The position numbers and the translations under genes were made by a program. 21,552 nt of DNA from a virus: positions 6,294 to 27,845 of the IMG/VR virus record IMGVR_UViG_3300030099_007922; one strand, 5' to 3'. Below are positions 1 through 6,952 of this stretch, in pieces; position 1 is the stretch's first letter, and each line of letters starts with the position of its first letter. The notes beneath the pieces are model-generated. The model had not been told where the DNA came from. It worked only from the letters and a program-made list of their open reading frames with translations, and made no database searches.

Positions 1-456
1 GGTTGGTCGCCAAGAATGAGATTTGATCTGGTCGTGAACGCGATGACTAAAACAGGATTAACGGAAGGGAAAATTATCGTCAATAATCCGTCTATATGGA
101 GACCGTTAGTGGATATTCGAGATGTGGTATCTGCTTATGTTAGGTCGATAGAATCTAATTTAGACATAACAGGAGTGTATAATATTTCTGAAGACAACTA
201 TACCATCGGCCGACTAGCGGATTTGGTTCGGGATACTCTTGTGGATAGTGGTCATGATGTAAAAATAGAAACAAAAGATGTTCAAGATTTCAGAAATTAT
301 AAAGTTTTAAATACAAAAGCACAAATGGAATTAGACTTTAAACCTAGATATACACCTCAAGATTCTGTTAAATCTATTTTAAAAAATGTTAAAAATAATC
401 TTGATTTAAATGATAAAAGATATTATAATATTAAAGTTTTTAAGGAAAAATTTTAA
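1..456 (+). CDS. NAD-dependent sugar epimerase/dehydratase (extended SDR), C-terminal part
   Basis: The reading frame is open from base 1 (G-W-S-P-R-M...), so the start, the glycine-rich NAD motif and the YxxxK catalytic pair lie upstream of the window. The visible part has the SPRMRFDLVVNAM stretch and the RPLVDIRDVVSAYVRSIE segment typical of the substrate-binding half of extended short-chain dehydrogenases acting on nucleotide sugars. It ends with a lysine/tyrosine-rich tail. Family members epimerise, dehydrate or reduce NDP-sugars in the cytoplasm. The next-but-one gene is an E1-type 3-dehydratase, so a role in a CDP-dideoxysugar branch (for example a final 4-ketoreductase) is possible but is inference. 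The stop overlaps the start of the next gene by 1 nt (TAATG). The family call is fairly sure; the substrate is unknown. Confidence 0.8.
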   Translation, partial: GWSPRMRFDLVVNAMTKTGLTEGKIIVNNPSIWRPLVDIRDVVSAYVRSIESNLDITGVYNISEDNYTIGRLADLVRDTLVDSGHDVKIETKDVQDFRNYKVLNTKAQMELDFKPRYTPQDSVKSILKNVKNNLDLNDKRYYNIKVFKEKF

Positions 457-746
457 TGACTTTTAAAGAATATTATCAACATTATTTACAATTGCACCAA
501 AACAAGTGGTGCAGGCGCCTGCATTTTATGGGACAAATGACCACAATTGCATTTTTATTTTTAGTTCTTTACACTCAAACGTGGATATTGATACCTTTTG
601 TGCCATTTATAGTATATCCTTTTGCTTGGAGTGGGCATTATTTTTTTGAAAAGAACAAACCAGCAGCATTTTCAAATCCCTTGTGGGCAAAAGCTTGCGA
701 TTGGATAATGACAAAAGATATTTTATTGGGGAGAATAAAGTGGTAA
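456..746 (+). CDS. Mpo1-like (DUF962) small membrane protein
   Basis: This 96-aa protein has the DUF962/Mpo1 layout: an N-terminal Tyr/His-rich segment (Y6, Y7, H9, H14), H23, a hydrophobic region at about residues 28-58 that could form two membrane segments, then WSGHYFFEKNKPAAFSNP with H61 and E65, and a C-terminal D-W-I-M segment. In yeast, Mpo1 is an Fe(II)-dependent dioxygenase of 2-hydroxy fatty acid alpha-oxidation, and conserved histidines bind the metal. Bacterial and phage members are mostly uncharacterised. It starts in the stop codon of the epimerase and ends overlapping the GTG start of the dehydratase, so it is translationally linked to the glycan genes. A role in lipid or lipid-A acyl remodelling is only a guess from context. 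The family assignment rests on motif recall. Confidence 0.72.
   Translation: MTFKEYYQHYLQLHQNKWCRRLHFMGQMTTIAFLFLVLYTQTWILIPFVPFIVYPFAWSGHYFFEKNKPAAFSNPLWAKACDWIMTKDILLGRIKW
728..733 (+). promoter_or_regulatory. Ribosome binding site that decides the GTG start at 740
   Basis: GGGGAG lies 6 nt before GTG 740, inside the 3' end of the DUF962 gene. The alternative upstream GTG at 683 and downstream ATG at 782 have no comparable site. Confidence 0.55.
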
Positions 747-2077
747 AATCAACAGATAGTAAAGAACTTTTTATCTTAAAGATGGTGGAAGAATACATCA
801 ATGAAAAGGATAAGAATAAGACCTGGACAGCAGGAAAAGATTGGGTTAGATACGCTGGACCTTTTTTTGATAGTGATGAATATGTTAGATCCGTAAAATC
901 TCTTCTGAGTGGGTGGTTAGTTCTTGGTCAAGATGCTATCAAGTTTGAAAGAAAGTTTCCAAAGTTTTTTGGCAAGAAATTTGGAATATTGACAAATAGT
1001 GGATCAAGTGCAAATTTATTAATGATGGCATCGATGCGCTCAAAGAGGTTATACAACTTTCCGAAAGGCACGAAAGTCATAACTCCAGTTGCTGGATTTC
1101 CGACAACGATTAATCCAATATATCAGGTTGGTTTCGAACCTGTTTTTGTTGATATTGAATTGGGCACTTTGAACCTCGACTTGGATCAGTTGGAGGAAGC
1201 AGCAAAGGGAGGTGCGAAGATTCTAACATTTGCCCATGTTTTGGGAAATCCTCCAAATATGGATAGGGTGATGGATGTTGTTAAAAAGTATGATCTGGTT
1301 TTACTGGAGGATACTTGTGACGCACTCGGCGGTACCTACAAAGGCGAAATGCTTGGGTCTCATGGGGAGATGGCATCTTGTTCTTTTTATCCCGCTCATC
1401 ATATTACTATGGGCGAAGGCGGATTTGTTTCTACTAAAACCTGCGAACAGGAAAGGGTGGTAAGGAGTTTCAGAGAGTGGGGTAGGGGATGTTATTGTGT
1501 GGGAAAAGCGGCAAACCTGTTAAAAAATGGAACATGCAAAAACAGATTTGATAACTGGATCCCTACGTTACCTAATGAAATTTTTGATCACAAGTTTGTA
1601 TATGAGGAGATTGGGTACAACCTCAAACCAATCGAACTTCAGGCATCGATGGGGTTGGCGCAAATCGAGAAGATTGATACCATATCTGAAAGAAGAAAGT
1701 CAAACTACAGAAAGCTTTTTGATGTTTTTGAAAAGTATGAAGATCACCTTCATTTACCAAGACCTACGGAGCATTCCGACCCCAGCTGGTTTGCTTTTCC
1801 TATGACAGTGAAGGATGGTGCGCCTTTTAAAAGGTCTGACATCACATCTTACCTTGAGGACCACAAGATTCAAACACGCAACTATTTTGCGGGTAATATC
1901 ATGCTTCAACCTGCATATGATCACTTAGCAGACACCAGTGAAATAATTAAAAAGTTTCCTGTCTCTAGAAAGGTCACTACCGACACTTTCTTCTTGGGCA
2001 CCAGTCCTGTTATTACATCTGAGCAAATTGAATATGTCGGATCTGTTGTAGATAAGTTTATGAGAGATGAAATATAA
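740..2077 (+). CDS. CDP-4-keto-6-deoxyglucose 3-dehydrase-like (E1/RfbH type, DegT aminotransferase fold)
   Basis: This 445-aa protein belongs to the DegT/DnrJ/EryC1 fold, close to E1 (RfbH/DdhC/AscC, about 437 aa). E1 removes the C3 hydroxyl of a 4-keto-6-deoxy CDP-sugar using PMP and a [2Fe-2S] cluster on the way to 3,6-dideoxyhexoses. The usual PLP lysine is replaced by histidine in SFYPAHHITMGEGG (H220), the hallmark of this dehydratase group. Cysteines follow C-X57-C-X1-C-X12-C. The E1 iron-sulfur pattern I recall is C-X57-C-X1-C-X7-C, so three cysteines match exactly and the fourth is displaced by a five-residue insertion. Other matches are LTNSGSSANLL near the N-terminus and GYNLKPIELQA. 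I chose the GTG at 740 because GGGGAG (728-733) lies 6 nt upstream and it overlaps the previous stop. An in-frame GTG at 683 would add 19 residues inside the preceding gene. The reductase partner (E3) is not in the window. Confidence 0.85.
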   Translation: MVKSTDSKELFILKMVEEYINEKDKNKTWTAGKDWVRYAGPFFDSDEYVRSVKSLLSGWLVLGQDAIKFERKFPKFFGKKFGILTNSGSSANLLMMASMRSKRLYNFPKGTKVITPVAGFPTTINPIYQVGFEPVFVDIELGTLNLDLDQLEEAAKGGAKILTFAHVLGNPPNMDRVMDVVKKYDLVLLEDTCDALGGTYKGEMLGSHGEMASCSFYPAHHITMGEGGFVSTKTCEQERVVRSFREWGRGCYCVGKAANLLKNGTCKNRFDNWIPTLPNEIFDHKFVYEEIGYNLKPIELQASMGLAQIEKIDTISERRKSNYRKLFDVFEKYEDHLHLPRPTEHSDPSWFAFPMTVKDGAPFKRSDITSYLEDHKIQTRNYFAGNIMLQPAYDHLADTSEIIKKFPVSRKVTTDTFFLGTSPVITSEQIEYVGSVVDKFMRDEI

Positions 2078-2691
2078 TGGGGATGACAGATAATCAGATA
2101 GTGGAACAGTACTCATCGGTTGTTAGTGGTATTTTGAATGAACTTCCGGTTGGTTCTAGGGTTGCTTGGTTGGGACAAAAGCACCCTTCGATGGGGCAAG
2201 ACAAGCTTTTGTATGATTCCATAATGTCAGGAGTGAACAACGATCTATATCACACATTCTACGATTTAAACAATGAGGTATATGAGGGATCAGTTAAATG
2301 GGACGTCCACTCAAAGTGGGATATAGGCGGATATGATTTGGTTCTTGGGTTAAGGGTTTTATATTTATGTGACTCTAGGGAGAGACTTCTGTCTAACTTA
2401 AAGAATATATCTGCAAACAACGATACGGTGATTTTTGATTTTATGACTGGCAATCCCGTTGCGATTAATGGTATTGAATGTTTCATGAAAAAAAATAGCA
2501 GTCCAACAATTCTCCCATTTTTTGAAGAGTTGTATGAGGGGTCATTCGATGTATCTTCAAATCACGGAGATCAGATTGTTACGCTACAGCACATTAAATC
2601 TAGTGGGATGAACATAAAAAACATATTAACTTTTAGAGATGGTGTTAAAAGAAGATTTTATACGTTATGTGAGGTGGGAAGTGAATCTTAA
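2077..2691 (+). CDS. Unrecognised protein, possible degenerate Rossmann/methyltransferase-like fold
   Basis: I do not recognise this 204-aa protein with confidence. Its predicted strand order resembles a class I methyltransferase: a first strand at about 27-33 (SRVAWLG), an acidic end of a second strand near HTFYDLN (59-65), a YDLVLGLRVLYLC strand (86-98), a TVIFDFMTG strand (117-125) and a final RFYTLCEV strand (193-200). The GxGxG SAM-binding loop is missing, so it may be a non-catalytic or very divergent relative. It starts in the stop codon of the dehydratase (TAATG), with a second ATG at 2083 as an alternative. Its 3' end overlaps the next gene. Context suggests a role in glycan assembly; the chemistry is unknown. 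Confidence 0.6.
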   Translation: MGMTDNQIVEQYSSVVSGILNELPVGSRVAWLGQKHPSMGQDKLLYDSIMSGVNNDLYHTFYDLNNEVYEGSVKWDVHSKWDIGGYDLVLGLRVLYLCDSRERLLSNLKNISANNDTVIFDFMTGNPVAINGIECFMKKNSSPTILPFFEELYEGSFDVSSNHGDQIVTLQHIKSSGMNIKNILTFRDGVKRRFYTLCEVGSES

Positions 2692-3697
2692 TTTTTTTCT
2701 TAGAGAAATGACTCACCTTAGATACTATGCCCCTGTCATTAGGGAGGGTAATGCTAGGGGTGCAAAGTCTACTTTTTACGTTGTTCCGTCTGGAAAATAC
2801 AATTGTCCATTTACTCACCAAAAAAAGTTAGAAACATTCTGCAAACAAAATCTTGTTTCTGTTGGGTCTATTAATGAAATCCTTAATTGTCAAGATTATC
2901 TTTTTACTTCTGAAGAGTCGGGGATTGATATTATTAAACGCAACAAAAAAGCAAAAAAGATATCAATGACATATCAAACAGATTTTATTAAATCTTATAA
3001 AAATTATTTTAATCATGTAGATAACATACTGATGCCTAGTAGGAATATTGCAGATTTTTATGGATTGCATAATTCAAAAAATTTATATGTTGGTATACCG
3101 AAATATGATATCGAATTGGACGAAACTTTGATCTGTGAAAAATACAAATTAAATAAAGATGAAAAAAAGGTGCTTTTTGTTTGGCCAAAAACGAGAGACT
3201 TACACAAATTTCCTATTGATATTATTAATAATTTTAACGAATTGGGTTGGCGAGTTCTGATTAAAGCTAGAGCAAAAGATCCAGTCTCTCAGGGTACAAA
3301 AAAATCTATGGAAGAAAAAGGAAATCACATCTTTTATGATGATTGGTACCCTCACACATCTCAAGAATTACTTGAGGTGTCCAATCTTGTTGTTAATTGC
3401 GGTTCAACAACAATAGAGGAGTGTGTTATGCACGAGGTTCCTTTAATTAATTTTGATATAAAACCCTCTATCCGACATGGGCAGAAACAACCTTACCGAG
3501 TTACACATTCTTATTTATATGACTATGACTTTTGTCTAAACCTTAAGTCTCTAAATTCCTCGTTTAGTACATCTAAATTGGAGTTAATGACTGCAGATTT
3601 GTTTTCAAGAGATTTAAATTCTTCTTTTAAGCAGTGTAAGGAAGATTGGTTGTACGATCACAAAAATGCTTGTAAAAACTTACTTGATGTGATATGA
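2681..3697 (+). CDS. Putative GT-B-fold glycosyl/glycerophosphotransferase
   Basis: From GTG 2681 this is 338 aa. The clearest signature is in the C-terminal half: VVNCGSTTIEECVMHEVPLI, the S/T-rich nucleotide-sugar loop and following acidic helix seen in GT-B enzymes such as CDP-glycerol glycerophosphotransferases and UDP-GlcNAc 2-epimerase-like proteins. Before it come KKVLFVWPKTRD (start of the second Rossmann domain) and GWRVLIKARAKDP. The N-terminal half has an NILMPSR segment consistent with the first GT-B domain. GTG 2681 is preferred because GAGGTG (2671-2676) lies 4 nt upstream and it overlaps the previous stop by only 11 nt; ATG 2639 in the same frame would add 14 residues and a 53-nt overlap. 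Donor and acceptor are not readable. It probably acts at the cytoplasmic side of the membrane. Confidence 0.7.
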   Translation: MNLNFFLREMTHLRYYAPVIREGNARGAKSTFYVVPSGKYNCPFTHQKKLETFCKQNLVSVGSINEILNCQDYLFTSEESGIDIIKRNKKAKKISMTYQTDFIKSYKNYFNHVDNILMPSRNIADFYGLHNSKNLYVGIPKYDIELDETLICEKYKLNKDEKKVLFVWPKTRDLHKFPIDIINNFNELGWRVLIKARAKDPVSQGTKKSMEEKGNHIFYDDWYPHTSQELLEVSNLVVNCGSTTIEECVMHEVPLINFDIKPSIRHGQKQPYRVTHSYLYDYDFCLNLKSLNSSFSTSKLELMTADLFSRDLNSSFKQCKEDWLYDHKNACKNLLDVI

Positions 3698-3704
3698 TAC
3701 CGTT

Positions 3705-4274
3705 ATGAAAGTGATAGCAATAATACCCGCCCGTGGCGGATCTAAGAGACTACCTAGAAAAAATATATTTCCTATATGGGGAAAACCATTGATCTATTGG
3801 TCAATAAAAGCAGCAAAGGAAAGCAAATACATCACAGATGTGTGGGTTTCTACTGAGGATGACGAGATAGCACGGATTGCAATCAAAAATGGTGCAAAAG
3901 TACACAGAAGGGACGCGAAACTTTCAAAAGATCACGTTTACAAGATGGAAGCAATTCGAGACACTATTTCTTATTTAGAAGATAATGAACTTGAAGCAAA
4001 TGTTTATATTTCTTTGCAAGCGAACTCTCCAGAGATAACTTCTGGTATACTTGATGATAGTATAGAGGTGTTCTTGGAAAATGACAGAAATGAATTAATA
4101 AGTGTGGGACCTGACCTGATGCAAAATGCAGCATTTAGGATCTTAAAAAGAGGATATGCACACCAAAAAGACTTGAGCACTAAGTGCGGGGTTTACATGT
4201 GTAACATTCATGATGTGCACACACTTGAAGATGTAAAGTTTATAGAAGAGAGAAATGCTGACTTCACCAGGTAA
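3705..4274 (+). CDS. CMP-N-acylneuraminate cytidylyltransferase-like (short NeuA-type)
   Basis: This 189-aa protein begins with the diagnostic nucleotide-binding motif IIPARGGSKRLPRKN (residues 6-20) of CMP-sialic acid/CMP-KDO synthetases. It continues with GKPLIYWSIKAA, DVWVSTEDDEIA and the family-like AKVHRRDAKLS segment, then YISLQANSP where relatives have LQPTSPLR. These enzymes activate a nonulosonic acid with CTP to the CMP-sugar used by glycosyltransferases. It is shorter than usual (about 225-235 aa), mainly in the C-terminal dimerisation part. No clear Shine-Dalgarno sequence precedes ATG 3705, and the gap after the previous stop is 7 nt. The 3' end overlaps the deacetylase by 20 nt. 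The NeuB-like gene at 5620 would supply its substrate. Confidence 0.85.
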   Translation: MKVIAIIPARGGSKRLPRKNIFPIWGKPLIYWSIKAAKESKYITDVWVSTEDDEIARIAIKNGAKVHRRDAKLSKDHVYKMEAIRDTISYLEDNELEANVYISLQANSPEITSGILDDSIEVFLENDRNELISVGPDLMQNAAFRILKRGYAHQKDLSTKCGVYMCNIHDVHTLEDVKFIEERNADFTR

Positions 4275-4938
4275 AGTTTTAATTTTTGCAGCACACCAGG
4301 ACGATGAGACTATAGGGTGCGGCGGAACAATAAAAAAATGGTCCGACTTGGGAAGCGAAATACACGTTTGTTTCATCACAGATGGTGCCACTGGGGTAGA
4401 GCAGGGCACAGATGGTCGCGACATAATTACAACCAGGATGCTTGAGGCAAACAAAGCGGGGAAGATTCTTGGTGTACATAAAATACATAATTTAGGACTC
4501 CCATGTCAAAGTGTTGTTAATGATCAAAAAACGTTCCACAAAGTAATACAAAAAATAAGAGAAGTGAAGCCAGACTTGGTTATTACGCACAATCAAGTTT
4601 GTAAGCACAGGGATCACAAGGTAACTTCGGCTGTGGTGGAGGAATCTTGCTGGAAAGCGTCAGAAAATATATTAGAGGAGTTGGGTAATGTACACATGGT
4701 TCGGGCCGTATGGTCTTTTGAAATTTTGGATCCTTTTGATAACCCTGACTATGTTGTGGATATTACTGAGCAATATGAACAAAAGATAAAAGCGTTCGAT
4801 GTTTACCACTCACAGTCAGAAATATTAGGAGACATACACAGATATATGGACGGTATTACCAAGGTTAGGGGTTATGCAATAGGAACTCACCGTGGAGAGT
4901 CTTTTAAAAGAATAGGAAGAATTCCAAGTAAACTATGA
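4255..4938 (+). CDS. PIG-L/LmbE family sugar N-deacetylase
   Basis: This 227-aa protein fits the PIG-L (LmbE) zinc deacetylase family. AAHQDDE (12-18) supplies H14 and D17, followed by the glycine-rich TIGCGGTI. The second zinc motif is CKHRDH (116-121), with H121 as the probable third ligand, preceded by DLVITHN. Family members remove N-acetyl groups from GlcNAc-type sugars in glycolipid or cofactor precursors. It overlaps the NeuA-like gene by 20 nt, and its stop overlaps the next start (ATGA). The next gene is a formyltransferase, which suggests a two-step exchange of N-acetyl for N-formyl on one sugar; this is inference. GAAGAGAG just upstream may serve as ribosome binding site. Confidence 0.87.
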   Translation: MLTSPGKVLIFAAHQDDETIGCGGTIKKWSDLGSEIHVCFITDGATGVEQGTDGRDIITTRMLEANKAGKILGVHKIHNLGLPCQSVVNDQKTFHKVIQKIREVKPDLVITHNQVCKHRDHKVTSAVVEESCWKASENILEELGNVHMVRAVWSFEILDPFDNPDYVVDITEQYEQKIKAFDVYHSQSEILGDIHRYMDGITKVRGYAIGTHRGESFKRIGRIPSKL

Positions 4939-5636
4939 GATGTATAGCAATAACTTCCAATCAGATTAGACACCAAGAGTTTGTAAAAAGAGTGCAAAAA
5001 CATGTGGACTTAGACCTTATAGTCTCAGTTGAGAAAAAATGCGGAGACTCTAGGTTTTGTACTTCTGAGCGATTATTCTTTAAGGGAAGAAAGGAACAGA
5101 AGGGAAACTGGGTAGAGTGCGATTCAATTCAGATTCACTCTAGAAGGATGATAGAGATGATTGCTGGTTTAAGTCCGGATGTGTGTTTTGTGTTTGGCGC
5201 ACCACTTTTAAAAAAATCAATATTTAAAATCCCTAAACATGGATGTATAAATATTCACACCGGATTGGTACAACATCATAGGGGCGTCGACAGTCCTTAT
5301 TGGGCACTGTACGAAGAAAAACCGGAAACAATTGGAGCAACGTTACATTATATAGACTCTTCAATTGATGGCGGCGGAGTAATAGACCAGTCTAAAACAA
5401 AGGGTATATCTGAAACAGACTCACCAGAAAATATTTTTATGAAAACTTGTGCAACAGGGTTTGACATTTTGGAAAAAAACATGTATGATATATTAAACAA
5501 CACTGTGAAGTCACAAACAATTAAACCTCCGGGAAAACTTTATCAAAAAAAAGATATGTGCTACGGAACAATGTTAAAGATTAGAAACAAGACATCTCGA
5601 TTGTTAAAGGAGTTCGTAAATGAAAATTATAGTTGA
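4935..5636 (+). CDS. Formyltransferase (10-formyl-THF dependent), probably sugar N-formyltransferase
   Basis: This 233-aa protein has the formyl_trans_N signature: DVCFVFGAPLL (82-92), INIHTG (105-110) with N106 and H108, HHRGVDSPYWAL (114-125), then IGATLHYID and SIDGGGVI with D145. N106, H108 and D145 match the Asn-His-Asp triad of methionyl-tRNA and sugar formyltransferases in order and spacing. A C-terminal tRNA-binding domain as in Fmt is not evident, and the setting between a deacetylase and a nonulosonate synthase points to N-formylation of an amino sugar using 10-formyltetrahydrofolate. It is coupled to the deacetylase by a 4-nt ATGA overlap and overlaps the NeuB-like gene by 17 nt. 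The sugar substrate is unknown. Confidence 0.86.
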   Translation: MRCIAITSNQIRHQEFVKRVQKHVDLDLIVSVEKKCGDSRFCTSERLFFKGRKEQKGNWVECDSIQIHSRRMIEMIAGLSPDVCFVFGAPLLKKSIFKIPKHGCINIHTGLVQHHRGVDSPYWALYEEKPETIGATLHYIDSSIDGGGVIDQSKTKGISETDSPENIFMKTCATGFDILEKNMYDILNNTVKSQTIKPPGKLYQKKDMCYGTMLKIRNKTSRLLKEFVNENYS

Positions 5637-6336
5637 TCTTTGCAACCAGCATCATGGGTCTTTAAAGGAGCTTAAAAGAATGTCTCTTAATGCTTTTTTA
5701 TCAGGAGCAGATGCTGTAAAGGTACAGTTGATGGATTCTGAAAAACTGCTCAATACCAAAGAGAAAAAGTATAGAGATATTAATTTTCAAGATGCGTATG
5801 AATTATCAAAATATTGTGATGATTTGGGAATAGAATTCATGGCATCTGTATTTGATGAGGATAGGTTTTATTGGTTGGATGATCTAGGAGTTCGCACACA
5901 CAAGATTGCAAGCAGAACTTCAAAGCACGACAAGCATCTTTCAGAATTGATATTGTCTGATGGCAAACCAACAATTATCTCAACCGGTATGCACGATTTT
6001 ACAGAATTTCCATACGGACACAGCAATCAGATTGATTATCTTTTTTGTGTATCAAAATATCCAACATTTATAGATGATGAAAAATTAGCAAAAATGCCCT
6101 TTTTTAAGCGTCCGGGGTACTCGGGGTATAGTGATCATACAATTGGCATCGGCGCCGCCTTACGCGCCCATACTCGCGGCGCTAAGATACTTGAGAAGCA
6201 TTTTTCAAATAATATTAATTCGCAAACAAAACTTGAGGGTGGACATCTTGGGTCTTTTGATCAAAATTCTTTAAGACAGTTTGTTAATATAACCAAACAG
6301 TTAGAGATTATGGAGAAATGTGGTGAGTTTAAGTAA
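5620..6336 (+). CDS. N-acetylneuraminate synthase-like (NeuB family), catalytic domain only
   Basis: This 238-aa protein covers the NeuB TIM barrel: DLCNQHHGS near the N-terminus, GADAVKVQL (29-37), EFMASVFDE (72-80), HKIASRTSKHD, IISTGM (119-124), CVSKYPT (143-149), GYSDHTIGIGAA and AKILEKHF. H173 and H194 are 21 residues apart, matching the Mn-binding histidines as I recall them for meningococcal NeuB. NeuB enzymes condense PEP with an N-acetylhexosamine-type sugar to give a nonulosonic acid. The usual C-terminal SAF (antifreeze-like) domain is absent; full-length relatives are about 340-350 aa. The family's PDH motif after EKHF is replaced by LEGGHLGSFD. It overlaps both neighbours by 17 nt. 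A GC-rich patch with an inverted repeat lies in the gene at 6145-6182. Confidence 0.87.
   Translation: MKIIVDLCNQHHGSLKELKRMSLNAFLSGADAVKVQLMDSEKLLNTKEKKYRDINFQDAYELSKYCDDLGIEFMASVFDEDRFYWLDDLGVRTHKIASRTSKHDKHLSELILSDGKPTIISTGMHDFTEFPYGHSNQIDYLFCVSKYPTFIDDEKLAKMPFFKRPGYSGYSDHTIGIGAALRAHTRGAKILEKHFSNNINSQTKLEGGHLGSFDQNSLRQFVNITKQLEIMEKCGEFK
6145..6182 (+). repeat. GC-rich patch with 7-bp inverted repeat inside the NeuB-like gene
   Basis: GCGCCGC (6152-6158) and GCGGCGC (6176-6182) are exact reverse complements around a 17-nt loop. The patch uses GGC, GCC and CGC codons, unlike the AT-rich codons around it, and encodes the conserved GIGAALRAHTRGA stretch. Confidence 0.5.
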
Positions 6337-6949
6337 TCCTGATGTTTCCGTTATAATCACAAACTATAACTATGGAAAGTATGTTTCTCGCGCCGTTCGA
6401 AGTTGCTTGAACCAGTCAAGTGTCAATCACGAGGTTATTGTTGTAGATGATTGTAGTACTGACGGATCTTTAGAGGTTTTACAAACATTTGAAAATGATA
6501 TAAAAGTGGTAAGCACTGGTGCAAATTCTGGAGTTGCAGTCGCAGCAAATCTTGGCGTAAAGCATAGTAGGGGACAGTTTTTTATTCGTGTAGACGCAGA
6601 TGATTATGTAAATTCAGACATGTGTTATATGATGAAAACTTATCTTGAGGCAAATCATGATGCGTTTTGTGTTTCTTGTGATTATATTATGGTTGACAAT
6701 TATGAAAACACCTTAGAGAGAAAGTATGCGGAGCATGAAAACATATCGTGTGGCATAATGTATCGTAGGGATCTTTTCTTGCAGATGGGTGGATATAATA
6801 CCAAGATGCGCCATCGGGAGGAAGAGGAACTGAGGAAGCGGTTAGGCGGCGATTATAAAATTCATCATTTAAGAATTCCTTTTTATAGATATAGAATGCA
6901 CGAATCCAACAAAACAAAAGAACCAGAATATGAAACTTGGGAGATATAA
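6320..6949 (+). CDS. Family 2 glycosyltransferase (GT-A fold)
   Basis: This 209-aa protein starts with VSVIITNYNYGKYVSRAV and continues with EVIVVDDCSTDGS, the N-terminal nucleotide-binding part of GT2 enzymes. The metal-binding DXD appears as RVDADDYV, and YRRDLFLQMGGYN plus MRHREEEEL give the usual acceptor/base region (ED-like acidic residues). It would transfer a sugar from an NDP-sugar to the growing glycan at the cytoplasmic side of the membrane. The start is GTG 6320 or the adjacent GTG 6323, with GGAG at 6312-6315; the 7-nt spacing favours 6323, which removes one residue. It overlaps the NeuB-like gene by 17 nt. It is short for the family but its catalytic core is complete. Confidence 0.9.
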   Translation: MVSLSNPDVSVIITNYNYGKYVSRAVRSCLNQSSVNHEVIVVDDCSTDGSLEVLQTFENDIKVVSTGANSGVAVAANLGVKHSRGQFFIRVDADDYVNSDMCYMMKTYLEANHDAFCVSCDYIMVDNYENTLERKYAEHENISCGIMYRRDLFLQMGGYNTKMRHREEEELRKRLGGDYKIHHLRIPFYRYRMHESNKTKEPEYETWEI

Positions 6950-6952
6950 AGA

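Noticed and set aside
683-739. Upstream extension of the dehydratase to a GTG at 683
   Set aside because: It would overlap the DUF962 gene by 64 nt and lacks a ribosome binding site, whereas GTG 740 has GGGGAG 6 nt upstream and the protein then matches the E1 length and H220 position.
5246-5253. TATAAATA inside the formyltransferase gene
   Set aside because: No gene start is placed properly behind it, and one or two such boxes per strand are expected by chance at this base composition.
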